A DNA stretch of 64,000 bases from contig JAVBUF010000040.1 in NCBI GenBank assembly GCA_031555615.1, forward strand, positions 49,770-113,769, read 5' to 3'. The translations under genes and the position numbers were made by a program. The notes under the pieces were generated by a model. That model was given only the letters and a program-made list of their open reading frames with translations. It made no database searches and was not told the DNA's origin. The stretch is from UBA935 sp031555615. Lineage in GTDB: Bacteria > Bacillota > Clostridia > Lachnospirales > Lachnospiraceae. How positions within the stretch are numbered: the stretch's first letter is position 1; the number at the start of each line of letters is the position of its first letter. Below, piece by piece: positions 24,826 through 34,474 of this stretch.

Positions 24826-27800
24826 ATGATAAAGCTGTTTAATGATGGGTGGACATTTTTAAGAACGGAACTGGATATGCCCCCGGAAGGGGTTTTTAAG
24901 TCGGTAGATATTCCTCATGACTGGCTGATTTATGATTCACATAATTTATATGAGGATGGCTGCGGATGGTATAAAAAAAATTTCCCATGTCCCGCCGATA
25001 TCAGTGCCGGAGAACGGGTGTGGATTCGCTTCGACGGTGTGTATATGGATTCCGCCGTATATGTCAACGGCAGTCAGGTTGGGGAGTGGAAATATGGATA
25101 TTCCGCTTTTTCTTTCGACATTACCGACTATTTGTGTCCCGGTGATAATGAACTGCTGGTTGGGGTTAGACATCAGGCACCTAACAGCCGCTGGTATAGC
25201 GGGGCGGGAATTTACCGAAATGTCTGGCTGAAGGTAAGTCCCCGTGTATTCCTTCCCTTTGACGGGACTTATGTGTCTATTAAGCATCATCAGGACGACT
25301 TTGCTATGGAAGTGGAGACGGAAGTGGAAGGTCCCCTCACCGAAGAGATAAAATGCCGCTATGGGCTTTGGTATCAGGATGAAAAGGTACTGGATATGGG
25401 CGAAGGAAGCCGGAAGCAGACCGCCGAAGGCTGGCTTATGGAAGCAAAAGCCACGATAGCCCAACCACACCTGTGGGATATTGAGGCTCCCCATTGCTAC
25501 CGCCTTGAGGCAGAGCTCTTTGACCAACATACCGGGACGGTACTGGATACCCAGAGCATTACCCTTGGGTTCCGGATCATGGAATTTGATGCCGGGAAAG
25601 GTTTTACTTTAAACGGACGGCGGTTAAAGCTGAACGGAGTATGTGAGCATCATGATTTCGGCTGTCTGGGGGCCGCGTTTCATAAGGAAGCCATGATCCG
25701 CAAATTTAAAAAACTAAAGGAAATGGGTGTCAATGCCGTTCGCACATCTCACAATATGCCGGCGGCGGAATGGATGGATCTGGCCGATGAAATGGGAATC
25801 TTAATTGTCAGCGAAGCCTTTGATATGTGGGAACTGAAAAAGACGGATTATGACTATGCCCGCTTTTTCCCTGACTGGGCAAAGCGGGATGTGGCCAGTT
25901 GGGTCCGCCGGGACCGCAATCATCCCAGTCTGTTGATGTGGTCCATCGGTAACGAAATATACGATACCCATGCCGGTCCAAGAGGGCAGGAAGTGACTCG
26001 TCTGCTGCAGGGATATGTGCGAGATCATGATCCCAAGGCCAATGCCCCGGTGACCATCGGCTCCAACTATATGCCCTGGGAAAATGCCGGAAAGTGTGCC
26101 GATATCGTGGATATCGCCGGATATAACTATGGCGAAAAATTCTATGATATACACCATAAAGAACACCCGGACCGGATCATTTACGGCAGTGAAACCGCTT
26201 CCGTGGTGCAAAGCCGGGGGGTATATCATTTTCCCATGAACCGTTCCCTTTTGGCCGATGAAGACGAGCAATGTTCAGCCCTGGGCAATTCCACCACCAG
26301 CTGGGGAGCTGAAAGTATCGAGAAATGTATTACCGATGACCGTGATGCGGAGTACTCCCTGGGCCAGTTTATCTGGACAGGATTTGATTATATCGGAGAG
26401 CCCACACCCTATCATACCAAGAATTCGTACTTTGGCCAGATTGATACTGCCGGTTTTCCCAAGGATGCCTATTATATCTTCCAGGCGGAGTGGACAGATG
26501 TGGAGAAGCACCCCATGGTTCACCTGTTCCCATACTGGGATTTTAATAAAGGCCAGATCATCGACCTGCGTGCCTGTACCAATGGGGCAGCAGTGGAATT
26601 GTTCGTCAATGGAAAATCCTGCGGAAAGCAGGAAATCCATCATCAGCATGGCAAACACCTGCTGGGGGAATGGCAGGTGCCTTATGAGCCGGGAACTATC
26701 CGGGCAGTGGCCTATGATAAGGCCGGGAGGATCATTGCCGAAGACAGTAGAAAGTCTTTTGGCGACAGCAGCAAAATCATTCTGACCCCGGAGAAAGAGG
26801 TCCTTCGGGCTGACGGTGAGGATCTATGTTTCCTGACCATTACCACGGAAGATGACAAAGGCAATCCGGTGGAAAATGCCATGGATTATATTGAAATTTC
26901 TATGGAAGGTCCCGGGCGGCTGCTGGGTATGGATAACGGTGACAGTACCGATTATGATTCTTATAAAACCAATGTACGGAGATTATTTAACGGCAAACTT
27001 CTGGCAGTCATCAGTACAACCGGACAGCCCGGAACGATTACCGTGACTGCAGCAGGAAAAGATTTACTGGCGGGAACATGCACCCTTACGGTGCAGGAAG
27101 CCCCTGTCAGAGAAGGCATCTGCATGACCGAGGATTGCAGCAGGAAAGCAGCAAAGCATCCGGCAGACTTGCCGGTGGCGGTCAGAAGGGTAGACCTGGA
27201 AACCGGAGAAGGACAGCAGTTCTCTCCGGGAAAAAAGGAAATCATGGTTTCAGCCTGTGTCTATCCGGCCCATGCATCCCATTATCAATTGATCTGGCAG
27301 GCGGTCAATGCAGTGGGAATCGAAGTGAACTTTGCTTCTGTGGAAGTGATGGAAACCATCAATCGCAAACACCTGGCCAAGGTGGCGGCAAGGGGGGACG
27401 GTGAGTTTTACGTGCGCTGTATGGCTGCCGACGACAATGGCAAGGTACGGATCATTTCCCAATTGGAGTTTTGTGCCCAGGGCCTGGGCTTGGCCAATTT
27501 AAATCCCTATGAATTTGTGGGAGCCGGCCTGTTTTCCGAGACCATCGGCGAAATTGGCAATGGCAATGAAAAAGGCATTGCCACGGCCCATGACAGCGAC
27601 AGCGGCGTGGTTTATGCCCAATTAGATTTTGGGGAGTACGGTTCGGATGAGATTACCATTCCCATCTTTGCTTTAAACGATGAGGAATATCCTGTTTCCA
27701 TCTGGCGGGGAAAACCGGGAGAAGCGGAGAGTGAGTGCCTGATTACCGGGATCTATCAGAAGCCTTCCATCTGGAATGTATATCAGCCGGAAACCTGGAA

Positions 27801-28278
27801 ATTGTCTTATCGTCTGAAAGGAATCCAGACCATTGCCATTATGCTGACGAAGAAGGCCCACATTAAGGGATTTTCCTTCCGTTATTACGAAAAGGCATAC
27901 AGTCCCATAGAGGCCATTGAATGCAACAGTATCTACGGTGACAAGTTCCATATGGGTAAAGAGGCTATCCAGGGAATCGGTAATAACGTAACCATTACTT
28001 ATGAAAATATGGACTTTGGCGAAGCCGGGGCCGCTGCTATTGGGCTATGCGGCAGTACGCCTTTAACAGTCAATACTATCCATATCCTGTTTACCGGAGA
28101 AGCCGGCCAAAGTGTCAGACAGATCATAGAATTTAAGGGAGAGCACACAAGCCTTGATGCAAATGATTATGTGGAGCAGGAATTTACCCTGCAGGGCTTT
28201 AGCAAAAAAGGAAAAGTGGAGTTTGTCTTTTTGCCGGGCAGTGATTTTAATTTCAAATATTTTCAATTTCAAAAATAA
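24826..28278 (+). CDS. GH2 beta-galactosidase-like glycoside hydrolase with extra C-terminal domains
   Basis: An 1150-residue glycoside hydrolase family 2 protein. Domain order: sugar-binding beta-sandwich (FNDGWTFLR, VDIPHDWL, RIRFDGV-like), immunoglobulin-like domain, TIM barrel with RTSHNMPAAEW and acid/base Glu in MWSIGNEIYD near residue 377, and nucleophile Glu in IYGSETAS near 454. After that come DUF4982-like and bacterial Ig-like domains and a C-terminal beta-sandwich. It could release galactose or glucuronic acid from side chains. No signal peptide. The start at 24826 follows AAAAGGAG; an upstream in-frame ATG at 24676 lies inside the GH115 gene. Its stop overlaps the convergent oxidoreductase by 10 bases. 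Confidence 0.9.
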   Translation: MIKLFNDGWTFLRTELDMPPEGVFKSVDIPHDWLIYDSHNLYEDGCGWYKKNFPCPADISAGERVWIRFDGVYMDSAVYVNGSQVGEWKYGYSAFSFDITDYLCPGDNELLVGVRHQAPNSRWYSGAGIYRNVWLKVSPRVFLPFDGTYVSIKHHQDDFAMEVETEVEGPLTEEIKCRYGLWYQDEKVLDMGEGSRKQTAEGWLMEAKATIAQPHLWDIEAPHCYRLEAELFDQHTGTVLDTQSITLGFRIMEFDAGKGFTLNGRRLKLNGVCEHHDFGCLGAAFHKEAMIRKFKKLKEMGVNAVRTSHNMPAAEWMDLADEMGILIVSEAFDMWELKKTDYDYARFFPDWAKRDVASWVRRDRNHPSLLMWSIGNEIYDTHAGPRGQEVTRLLQGYVRDHDPKANAPVTIGSNYMPWENAGKCADIVDIAGYNYGEKFYDIHHKEHPDRIIYGSETASVVQSRGVYHFPMNRSLLADEDEQCSALGNSTTSWGAESIEKCITDDRDAEYSLGQFIWTGFDYIGEPTPYHTKNSYFGQIDTAGFPKDAYYIFQAEWTDVEKHPMVHLFPYWDFNKGQIIDLRACTNGAAVELFVNGKSCGKQEIHHQHGKHLLGEWQVPYEPGTIRAVAYDKAGRIIAEDSRKSFGDSSKIILTPEKEVLRADGEDLCFLTITTEDDKGNPVENAMDYIEISMEGPGRLLGMDNGDSTDYDSYKTNVRRLFNGKLLAVISTTGQPGTITVTAAGKDLLAGTCTLTVQEAPVREGICMTEDCSRKAAKHPADLPVAVRRVDLETGEGQQFSPGKKEIMVSACVYPAHASHYQLIWQAVNAVGIEVNFASVEVMETINRKHLAKVAARGDGEFYVRCMAADDNGKVRIISQLEFCAQGLGLANLNPYEFVGAGLFSETIGEIGNGNEKGIATAHDSDSGVVYAQLDFGEYGSDEITIPIFALNDEEYPVSIWRGKPGEAESECLITGIYQKPSIWNVYQPETWKLSYRLKGIQTIAIMLTKKAHIKGFSFRYYEKAYSPIEAIECNSIYGDKFHMGKEAIQGIGNNVTITYENMDFGEAGAAAIGLCGSTPLTVNTIHILFTGEAGQSVRQIIEFKGEHTSLDANDYVEQEFTLQGFSKKGKVEFVFLPGSDFNFKYFQFQK

Positions 28279-29933
28279 TTTAAAAATAAGATGTAAAAAT
28301 GGGGTTCGGACAGTAAATCCGAACCCCAACACTTTCTTAATATGTAATCTATTTCATTTTCCGTTGCTTTTTCGTGATATTCCTGCTCGGTATTGACACT
28401 CCAGATATTCTTCTTATCGGTTACTCCGTTCATAATGTTCTTTACCGATTCAAAGGAGGTGCACATGGAATGGTCGATATTATTATACCGGTGCTGCCCG
28501 TTGCGTCCCACACAGAAAAGATTGGGAATGGAGCTTAAATAGTCAATCAGCTTGTCCATATCCTGATAGGTATCGAAATAAGCGGGATAAGCTTTCTTGA
28601 CACGCTCCACGTGGCTGTCAATCACCTCATCGGCACTGTTGATCAGTCCCATGGTAACCATTTCATCAATGGCGAACTTGCTGAAGGCTTCATCGCTCAT
28701 GGTCCAATACTTGTCCCCTTCGTTGCAGAAGTATTCCAACCCCAGCCAAACGGTGTTTTCCAGATCCTTGATCATATAAGGAGACCAGTTATTGTAAATC
28801 TGGAAACGGCCCATCTGGACGGCCTTTTCATGAACATAAATCCAACAGTCGGGAACGATATTGCTGACTGTTTTCATCTTGGTCTTATTGATCAGATTGA
28901 TCTTGGGAACCAAAACACCCAAAGTCATATAATCCCGATAAGGCAGTCCGGCAGCGATGGCAGCGATATCTTCCGGAACATCATTCATACCGGCCACCAG
29001 ATCTCTTACCGGCATGGAAGAAATGACATAGTCACCTTTCATCGTATCAAAGGTACCGTTATACTCATAGGTTACCGAAGAAAGCTGGTTTTCCAGATTT
29101 TTGGTGATACCGGTTACCTTGTGATTTTTTAAAATTTTACCCCCCAGTTTGATGATTTCTTCGGCAGTTACATCCCACAACTGCCCGGGACCCAGTTTGG
29201 GATAGGCAAATTCTTCGATGAGGGAGGTTTCCACCTTACGGTTTTTGTTGCCGGGAATCAGTTTACTGAAAATATCCTTAAGAATGGCAACAATCGAAAG
29301 GCCTTTTACTCTCTGAGCGCCCCAGCTGGGATCGATTTCACTGGGATGCCGTCCCCAAAGGTTTTCGGTGTAGTGTTCAAAAAACATGGAATAAAGTTTT
29401 TTGCCGAAGCGGTTAATATAAAAATCTTCCAGGGAAACTTCTTTTCTTTTATGGAATAATGTTTTTAAGTAACTGAAACCAACCACAATAGTGGTACCGA
29501 ACCCCATATTTGCCAGCGTTTCGAATTTTAAGGAAATGGGATAATCAAAAAAATTATTTTGGAACAGAATCCGGGAAACACGATTTCTGGTTAACATAAC
29601 TCTGTCTGCTTTTTCCGGATCCGGGCCGCCCTCAGTCAGCGGCATAGAACGGTTTAATAAGATATCGTCGTAGGAAGGAGCACCCTGCATCGGCAGCATA
29701 TTTTTCCACCATTCATTAACTTCAGGTACCTTGGAAAAAAAACGGTGTCCGCCCATATCCATCCGGTTTCCGTTATAGTTAACGGTTTTGGAAATACCGC
29801 CCATGCATTCGCTTTCCTCAAAAACAACTACCTCCATAGCAGGGTTTCCATCGGCATCTTTTGATTGGGTCAGTAGTTCATATGCGGCGGTTAATCCGGC
29901 AGGACCGGCACCGATAATAAGTGCTTTTTTCAT
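28269..29933 (-). CDS. FAD-dependent oxidoreductase (amino-oxidase/UDP-galactopyranose mutase-like)
   Basis: A 554-residue flavoprotein. The N-terminal dinucleotide-binding motif is ALIIGAGPAGLTAAYELL, followed by VVVFEESECMGGISKT and the GNRMDMGGHRFFSK segment typical of amine-oxidase/protoporphyrinogen-oxidase/UDP-galactopyranose-mutase-like proteins. Motifs NLWGRHPSEI and GRNGQHRYNNIDHSM follow; the latter is the C-terminal FAD contact and is typical of mutase-like proteins in polysaccharide loci. It probably acts on a nucleotide sugar or polyprenyl-linked substrate in the cytoplasm. Oddly, the C-terminal 20 codons contain a terminator hairpin (28301-28327) with a T run, before any stop codon. 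Confidence 0.85.
   Translation of the reverse strand: MKKALIIGAGPAGLTAAYELLTQSKDADGNPAMEVVVFEESECMGGISKTVNYNGNRMDMGGHRFFSKVPEVNEWWKNMLPMQGAPSYDDILLNRSMPLTEGGPDPEKADRVMLTRNRVSRILFQNNFFDYPISLKFETLANMGFGTTIVVGFSYLKTLFHKRKEVSLEDFYINRFGKKLYSMFFEHYTENLWGRHPSEIDPSWGAQRVKGLSIVAILKDIFSKLIPGNKNRKVETSLIEEFAYPKLGPGQLWDVTAEEIIKLGGKILKNHKVTGITKNLENQLSSVTYEYNGTFDTMKGDYVISSMPVRDLVAGMNDVPEDIAAIAAGLPYRDYMTLGVLVPKINLINKTKMKTVSNIVPDCWIYVHEKAVQMGRFQIYNNWSPYMIKDLENTVWLGLEYFCNEGDKYWTMSDEAFSKFAIDEMVTMGLINSADEVIDSHVERVKKAYPAYFDTYQDMDKLIDYLSSIPNLFCVGRNGQHRYNNIDHSMCTSFESVKNIMNGVTDKKNIWSVNTEQEYHEKATENEIDYILRKCWGSDLLSEPHFYILFLNYF
28301..28327 (-). terminator. Terminator hairpin lying inside the 3' coding end of the oxidoreductase
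   Basis: Perfect 10-bp stem GGGGTTCGGA (28301-28310) and TCCGAACCCC (28318-28327) with a 7-base loop. On the minus strand it is followed by ATTTTTACAT. It is inside the reading frame: the TGA of the minus-strand gene is at 28269-28271, 30 bases beyond the hairpin. Confidence 0.7.
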
Positions 29934-30076
29934 TTGAAAAATATCCTCTCAATCCAATTTTATGAACAAAATTCCTGATTATTATACCATGTTTAAGCAG
30001 GGGTGTCTACTGATAGTCTAGACAGACTGGAAAAATTAGGATAAACTAAGTGTAGTAAACGGAAGGAAAAATTTAT

Positions 30077-31150
30077 ATGATAGTATTGCAAATTTTCAGT
30101 ATCATTATGTGGCTGCTGCTGATTCCCTTTGCCATGGGATTACTGCCGGCAAGGCTGCTGGCCGGGCGGCACCGGACACCGGGAGTGGTCTTACTGTCCG
30201 GTTATATCTTTATGCTGGCTGTTTTTGAATTGATTGCGATTCCGGTAGTGATCAATACGATATATAAAGGATTAACGGCTTTGATGAACTGGTTTACCCC
30301 GGTGGCCCTGATTTTGGCGGGAGCAGGCATTCTCTGGGAGGTTTTATCCTGGCGGAAAGGCGGACAGCTTCCCGGATGGGGAGAACCGAAAAAAACCGGT
30401 ATCGAAGAAAAAATTGTGTGGATCATCTTTTTTCTGATTGTGGGCTTTCAGCTTTATATGGCTTTTACAAGGGCATCCTTCGATGGCGACGATGCTTATT
30501 ATGTGGTGCATTCTTTAACGGCACAGCAAAAGGATATTTTGTACCGGATCGAACCGGATACCGGAAAAAGCACTCCTTTGGATATGCGTCATGCGCTGGC
30601 CGTATTTCCTTTGTGGATTGCCTATATAGCCGAACGGAGCGGTATTCATGCCACCATCGTATCCCACAGTATTGTTCCCCTGGTGCTGTTGCCCCTTACC
30701 TATCTGCTGTATTTTCAAATCGGTAAAAGTCTTTTGAAAAATAAACCGGACATGCAGCCGATGTTTATGGTGATTATGGCATTGATCCAGATGTTTGGCA
30801 ATGTATCCATATATACCAATGAAACCTTTCTGATGATGCGAACCTGGCAGGGAAAGTCTTTTGCCGCCAATTTTATTATACCGGCGGTACTATGGCTTTT
30901 TTTATGGATATTTGAAGAGGAAAAGGAAGAAGGGCAGAAAAGTGCCATACTCTGGATTTTATTGGGAGGGGTTAACTGGATGGCCGGAATCGGCAGTTCT
31001 CAGGCGGTCTTTTTGTGTGCCATGCTGACCGGTATATTCGGCTTTTTTATGATGATTAAGGAAAAGAATATATGGGTATTGGTTAAAGCCGGATTGGTTT
31101 GTGTTCCCAATGCGGTATACATTTTATTGTATTTGATTATGACTCGCTGA
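30077..31150 (+). CDS. DUF6077-like polytopic membrane protein, N-terminal part
   Basis: A 357-residue membrane protein with about eight hydrophobic segments and a long extracytoplasmic loop (FDGDDAYYVVHSLTA, residues about 140-155), as in large DUF6077-type proteins of polysaccharide loci. It stops abruptly at TGA 31148-31150 just after a membrane segment. The next open stretch (31193-31999) continues in the same phase with further membrane segments and a soluble tail. Coding-like sequence between them is in the -1 phase (YDSLMGTKLQVLERLGYLNV). So this is most likely one gene of about 640 codons broken by two compensating shifts, or a sequencing error. Function unknown. Confidence 0.6.
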   Translation: MIVLQIFSIIMWLLLIPFAMGLLPARLLAGRHRTPGVVLLSGYIFMLAVFELIAIPVVINTIYKGLTALMNWFTPVALILAGAGILWEVLSWRKGGQLPGWGEPKKTGIEEKIVWIIFFLIVGFQLYMAFTRASFDGDDAYYVVHSLTAQQKDILYRIEPDTGKSTPLDMRHALAVFPLWIAYIAERSGIHATIVSHSIVPLVLLPLTYLLYFQIGKSLLKNKPDMQPMFMVIMALIQMFGNVSIYTNETFLMMRTWQGKSFAANFIIPAVLWLFLWIFEEEKEEGQKSAILWILLGGVNWMAGIGSSQAVFLCAMLTGIFGFFMMIKEKNIWVLVKAGLVCVPNAVYILLYLIMTR

Positions 31151-31192
31151 TGGGCACAAAGCTTCAGGTGTTGGAAAGGCTTGGTTATCTGA

Positions 31193-31999
31193 ATGTACGG
31201 AATTTTTATGGAATGTGTGGTTATTTTAAAATTATATACGGGTTTACGTTTGCTGGCGGTTCTGTATCTGCTGGGCGTAATTTATCTGTTGATAACGGAA
31301 AAGGAAAGAAGGATTCGGGTGCTGATGGTATATACCCCCCTGACGGTGCTGGTGATTTTTTTGTGCCCCCTGTTCCGCAAGTACTTTGTAGGAGCCGGAT
31401 TGGATGGTGAAACATATTACCGGGTGCTGTGGCTGCTGACTATGGGGATAACTATAGCTTATGCGGGCTGCAAGCTGTTTGCCGCTCATAAAAGAATCGG
31501 GCTGGCGGTGATGTCGGCGGCAGTGATCCTGTGCGGAACCTGCGTGTATGCCAATCCCAATATAAGCAAGGCCCAGAATTTGTATCATCTCCCGGAATCG
31601 GTAGTGAAGATCTGTGATTTTCTCAAAGTGCAGGAAGAAAGTGAATATATCAAGGTTTTAGTGCCTCAGGATCTGGCCCATTTTATCCGGCAGTATGATG
31701 CCGATATTATGATGCCCTATGGCCGCAATATGCTGGTTCCGCGCTGGGGCTACTATGACGCGGTTTATGAGGCCATGGAGAAGACCGAGATTGTGGATAT
31801 GCCGGTTTTGCTGGAAGCCACCAGAAGCTATGAGTGTAATTATATTGTTTTTCATGAAACCCGGGAGTTAAACAGTGATCCTGCGGATTATCAATTGGAA
31901 TTACTGGGGACGATGGACGGATATCTGATCTATCGTGATGTGGAAATGGTACGGCAAATTGAAGAGAAGTATGGAATATATCTTTCAGAAGAAGAATAG
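31193..31999 (+). CDS. DUF6077-like membrane protein, C-terminal part
   Basis: A 268-residue stretch with three or four membrane segments (GLRLLAVLYLLGVIYLL, VLMVYTPLTVLVIFLCPLF, AVMSAAVILCGTCVY) and a soluble tail of about 130 residues (HLPESVVKICDFLK, ECNYIVFHETRELN). It has no good ribosome site for the ATG at 31193 and looks like the natural continuation of the gene at 30077-31150. If the break is real, the protein is probably not made in functional form. The MBOAT gene follows after 11 bases, so transcription probably runs through. Confidence 0.55.
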   Translation: MYGIFMECVVILKLYTGLRLLAVLYLLGVIYLLITEKERRIRVLMVYTPLTVLVIFLCPLFRKYFVGAGLDGETYYRVLWLLTMGITIAYAGCKLFAAHKRIGLAVMSAAVILCGTCVYANPNISKAQNLYHLPESVVKICDFLKVQEESEYIKVLVPQDLAHFIRQYDADIMMPYGRNMLVPRWGYYDAVYEAMEKTEIVDMPVLLEATRSYECNYIVFHETRELNSDPADYQLELLGTMDGYLIYRDVEMVRQIEEKYGIYLSEEE

Positions 32000-32010
32000 G
32001 GGTTAGATTT

Positions 32011-33417
32011 ATGGTATTTAATTCCATCAATTTTATTTTTTTGCTACTCCCCATATGCCTGATTGTGTACTATTTTTTGTTAAAAAAAGAAAAAGGCGAC
32101 TGGGCAAAATACTGGTTGATCGTGGTGTCTTTGTGGTTCTATGGCTGTTACCGCCCGGAACTGCTGCTTTGGCTGGGGGGGAGCCTTCTTTATAATCTGG
32201 TGCTGCTGAGAAATATGAAAAAATGGGGAAAAACAGCACTTGTTCTGGGAGTCATGGGAAATCTTTCACTGCTGTTTTATTGCCGCTATGTGAGTGTCAT
32301 CTTCATCCTGGGGGTAAGCTTTTTTACCTTTCAGCAGATCTCTTTTCTGGTGGATCATTATCGGGGGCAGGTAGAAAAACACAGCATCAGCGATTATATT
32401 CTGTTTGTACTTTATTTTCCCAAATTGCTTCAGGGACCTATTGCCCTGCACAATGAGCTTCTGCCTCAGTTCCAAAATGTGCATAAAATCAAATTTAATC
32501 CGGAATTTTTTTATCGGGGACTGGTTCTCTTTACCCTGGGTATGGCCAAAAAGGTACTGTTGGCGGATACCCTGGGGGGGGCGGTGGATTACGGCTACAC
32601 CAATTTGCTTACCCTACATACAGCCGATGCGCTGATTGTCATTTTGTCATACTCATTGCAGCTTTACTTTGATTTCAGCGGTTATTGCGATATGGCCATG
32701 GGAATCAGCCGGATGCTGGGGATTGAACTGCCGGTGAACTTTGAATCACCCTATAAAGGCGCCGATATTGTTGAATTCTGGAAGGGGTGGCATATGACCC
32801 TGACCCGTTTTTTGACCAGATATGTATATATACCCTTAGGAGGCAGCCGAAAGGGAGCCGGGCGGATGTATATCAACTTATTGCTGGTGTTTCTGGTGAG
32901 TGGTCTGTGGCACGGAGCCGGCGTGACTTTTGTAGTATGGGGAATGCTCCACGGCCTTCTTTACGTCATCACCAGAATGGTCCGGGGAAAACGGCAGTCC
33001 GGCCGGAATCGGAGGATTATCAGAGGTATACAGACGGCGGGGACATTTTTGTATGTCAGTACCGCCTGGGTATTTTTCCGGGCGGCATCCTTGAAAGAGG
33101 CATGGAGCCTTTTACAGACAGTGGGCCGGCAGCAATGGCAGAAAGTAGAGTATCATCTGGCGGCTTGTTTTAATATGGATGAATTCTGGTATGTTATCAA
33201 GGTATTGCGTTTGGATAAGTGGCAGTATGGTCACTATATTTTAACGGTATTATTTTTGCTTACCGCAGTACTGATTGTTTTTATGGGGAAAAATGCGGTT
33301 GCGATTGCGGCAGGGATTAAGCCAGCCGTCAGTAACACTTTGGTATTGGCGGTATTATTTGTCTGGTGTGTACTTTCTCTCTCCGGTGTCAGTACCTTTT
33401 TGTATTTGAATTTTTAA
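32011..33417 (+). CDS. MBOAT-family O-acyltransferase (AlgI-like) 2
   Basis: A 468-residue polytopic membrane protein with MBOAT hallmarks: YFPKLLQGPIALHNE, QLYFDFSGYCDMAMGIS, NFESPYKGADIVEFWKGWHM and the catalytic histidine in VSGLWHGAGVTFVVWGMLHG near residue 302. This is closer to AlgI/PatA-like acetyltransferases than is the first MBOAT (17139-18665). The next gene codes a single-pass SGNH-type protein, the usual partner that completes acetyl transfer outside the membrane. The acceptor is probably a surface polysaccharide. Confidence 0.9.
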   Translation: MVFNSINFIFLLLPICLIVYYFLLKKEKGDWAKYWLIVVSLWFYGCYRPELLLWLGGSLLYNLVLLRNMKKWGKTALVLGVMGNLSLLFYCRYVSVIFILGVSFFTFQQISFLVDHYRGQVEKHSISDYILFVLYFPKLLQGPIALHNELLPQFQNVHKIKFNPEFFYRGLVLFTLGMAKKVLLADTLGGAVDYGYTNLLTLHTADALIVILSYSLQLYFDFSGYCDMAMGISRMLGIELPVNFESPYKGADIVEFWKGWHMTLTRFLTRYVYIPLGGSRKGAGRMYINLLLVFLVSGLWHGAGVTFVVWGMLHGLLYVITRMVRGKRQSGRNRRIIRGIQTAGTFLYVSTAWVFFRAASLKEAWSLLQTVGRQQWQKVEYHLAACFNMDEFWYVIKVLRLDKWQYGHYILTVLFLLTAVLIVFMGKNAVAIAAGIKPAVSNTLVLAVLFVWCVLSLSGVSTFLYLNF

Positions 33418-33433
33418 GAAAGGACCATAAGTT

Positions 33434-34474
33434 ATGAAGCAGTTTCGGAAAAGCTTACTGATATTTGCTGTATCCATCCTTTTGATGTTAGGAAGTGTGA
33501 TGGCCATTACGGTATATGTGGATCCTTTTTTTCAGTATCATGCCCCGCTGGCGGGTTTTCCCTATCTGGTGGACAACCAGATCAATCAAAATCCCGGGAT
33601 GGCCAAACATCTGGAGTACGACAGTGTTATTCTGGGGTCCTCCATGACGGTCAATTTTAATACCAACTGGTTTCGGGAGCTGATGGGGCTGAATACCGTA
33701 AAACTCAGCTACAGCGGTGCTTTTCCCAAGGATCAGTCCAATATCATGAAGATTATTTTTAAAAGTCCCAATCAGGTGAAGAAGGTCTTTTTGGGGATTG
33801 ATACCCTTACCTATACCGGCGGAACCGAAGAAACAAAATATCCCATTCCGGAGTATTTATATAATGATACTGTGCTGGATGACGGGGAGTATTTACTGAA
33901 TAAAGATGTGCTGCTGAATTATATCCTGCGGCCCCTGGTGGATCCGGACAAATCGGATCTGGCGACCATATATGCCAGCTGGTGGACCGAAGAATATTAT
34001 AGTGAGGAATGGGTGCTGCATAACTATACTTCGCCGGAAAAAGTACCGGAGGAAACGGCAAAGGATGCCTATATCCCCAGTGTGGAAGCCAACCTGACGG
34101 TGAACATCTGCCCCTTTATCGAAGCCCATCCGGATACGGAATTTGTAATCTTTTTTCCGCCCTACAGCATTCTGTACTGGAATGATGTCCTGCAGGAGAA
34201 CCATCTGGAAGCCACTCTGGAAGAGCTTCGCTATATTTGTGATCGGTTAGGGGAATATGAAAATGTCAGTCTTTATTTTTTTCTGGATCAGGAATGGATT
34301 ATCAGTGACTTAAATCATTATGCCGACTATAGCCATTATCATCCTGATTATAACCGCTATATGACCGAATGCTTTGCTGACGGCACCTGCCAAATTGAGG
34401 ATATCGAAGAAAATCTGGCACATATGCGTGAAATTATCGATGGTTTCGATTTTGATGGACTACTTTATAACTAA
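33434..34474 (+). CDS. Membrane-anchored SGNH-like partner of the MBOAT protein
   Basis: A 346-residue protein with an N-terminal signal anchor (KSLLIFAVSILLMLGSVMAI, residues about 6-25) and an extracytoplasmic domain. The SGNH nucleophile block is in VILGSSMTVNF near residue 68, and the closing Asp/His block is in DLNHYADYSHYH near residue 295. Such proteins pair with AlgI-like MBOATs (as AlgJ/AlgX or DltD do with theirs). It begins 16 bases after the MBOAT stop with AAAGGACC upstream. Its stop overlaps by 4 bases the end of the convergent SMR gene. Confidence 0.75.
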   Translation: MKQFRKSLLIFAVSILLMLGSVMAITVYVDPFFQYHAPLAGFPYLVDNQINQNPGMAKHLEYDSVILGSSMTVNFNTNWFRELMGLNTVKLSYSGAFPKDQSNIMKIIFKSPNQVKKVFLGIDTLTYTGGTEETKYPIPEYLYNDTVLDDGEYLLNKDVLLNYILRPLVDPDKSDLATIYASWWTEEYYSEEWVLHNYTSPEKVPEETAKDAYIPSVEANLTVNICPFIEAHPDTEFVIFFPPYSILYWNDVLQENHLEATLEELRYICDRLGEYENVSLYFFLDQEWIISDLNHYADYSHYHPDYNRYMTECFADGTCQIEDIEENLAHMREIIDGFDFDGLLYN

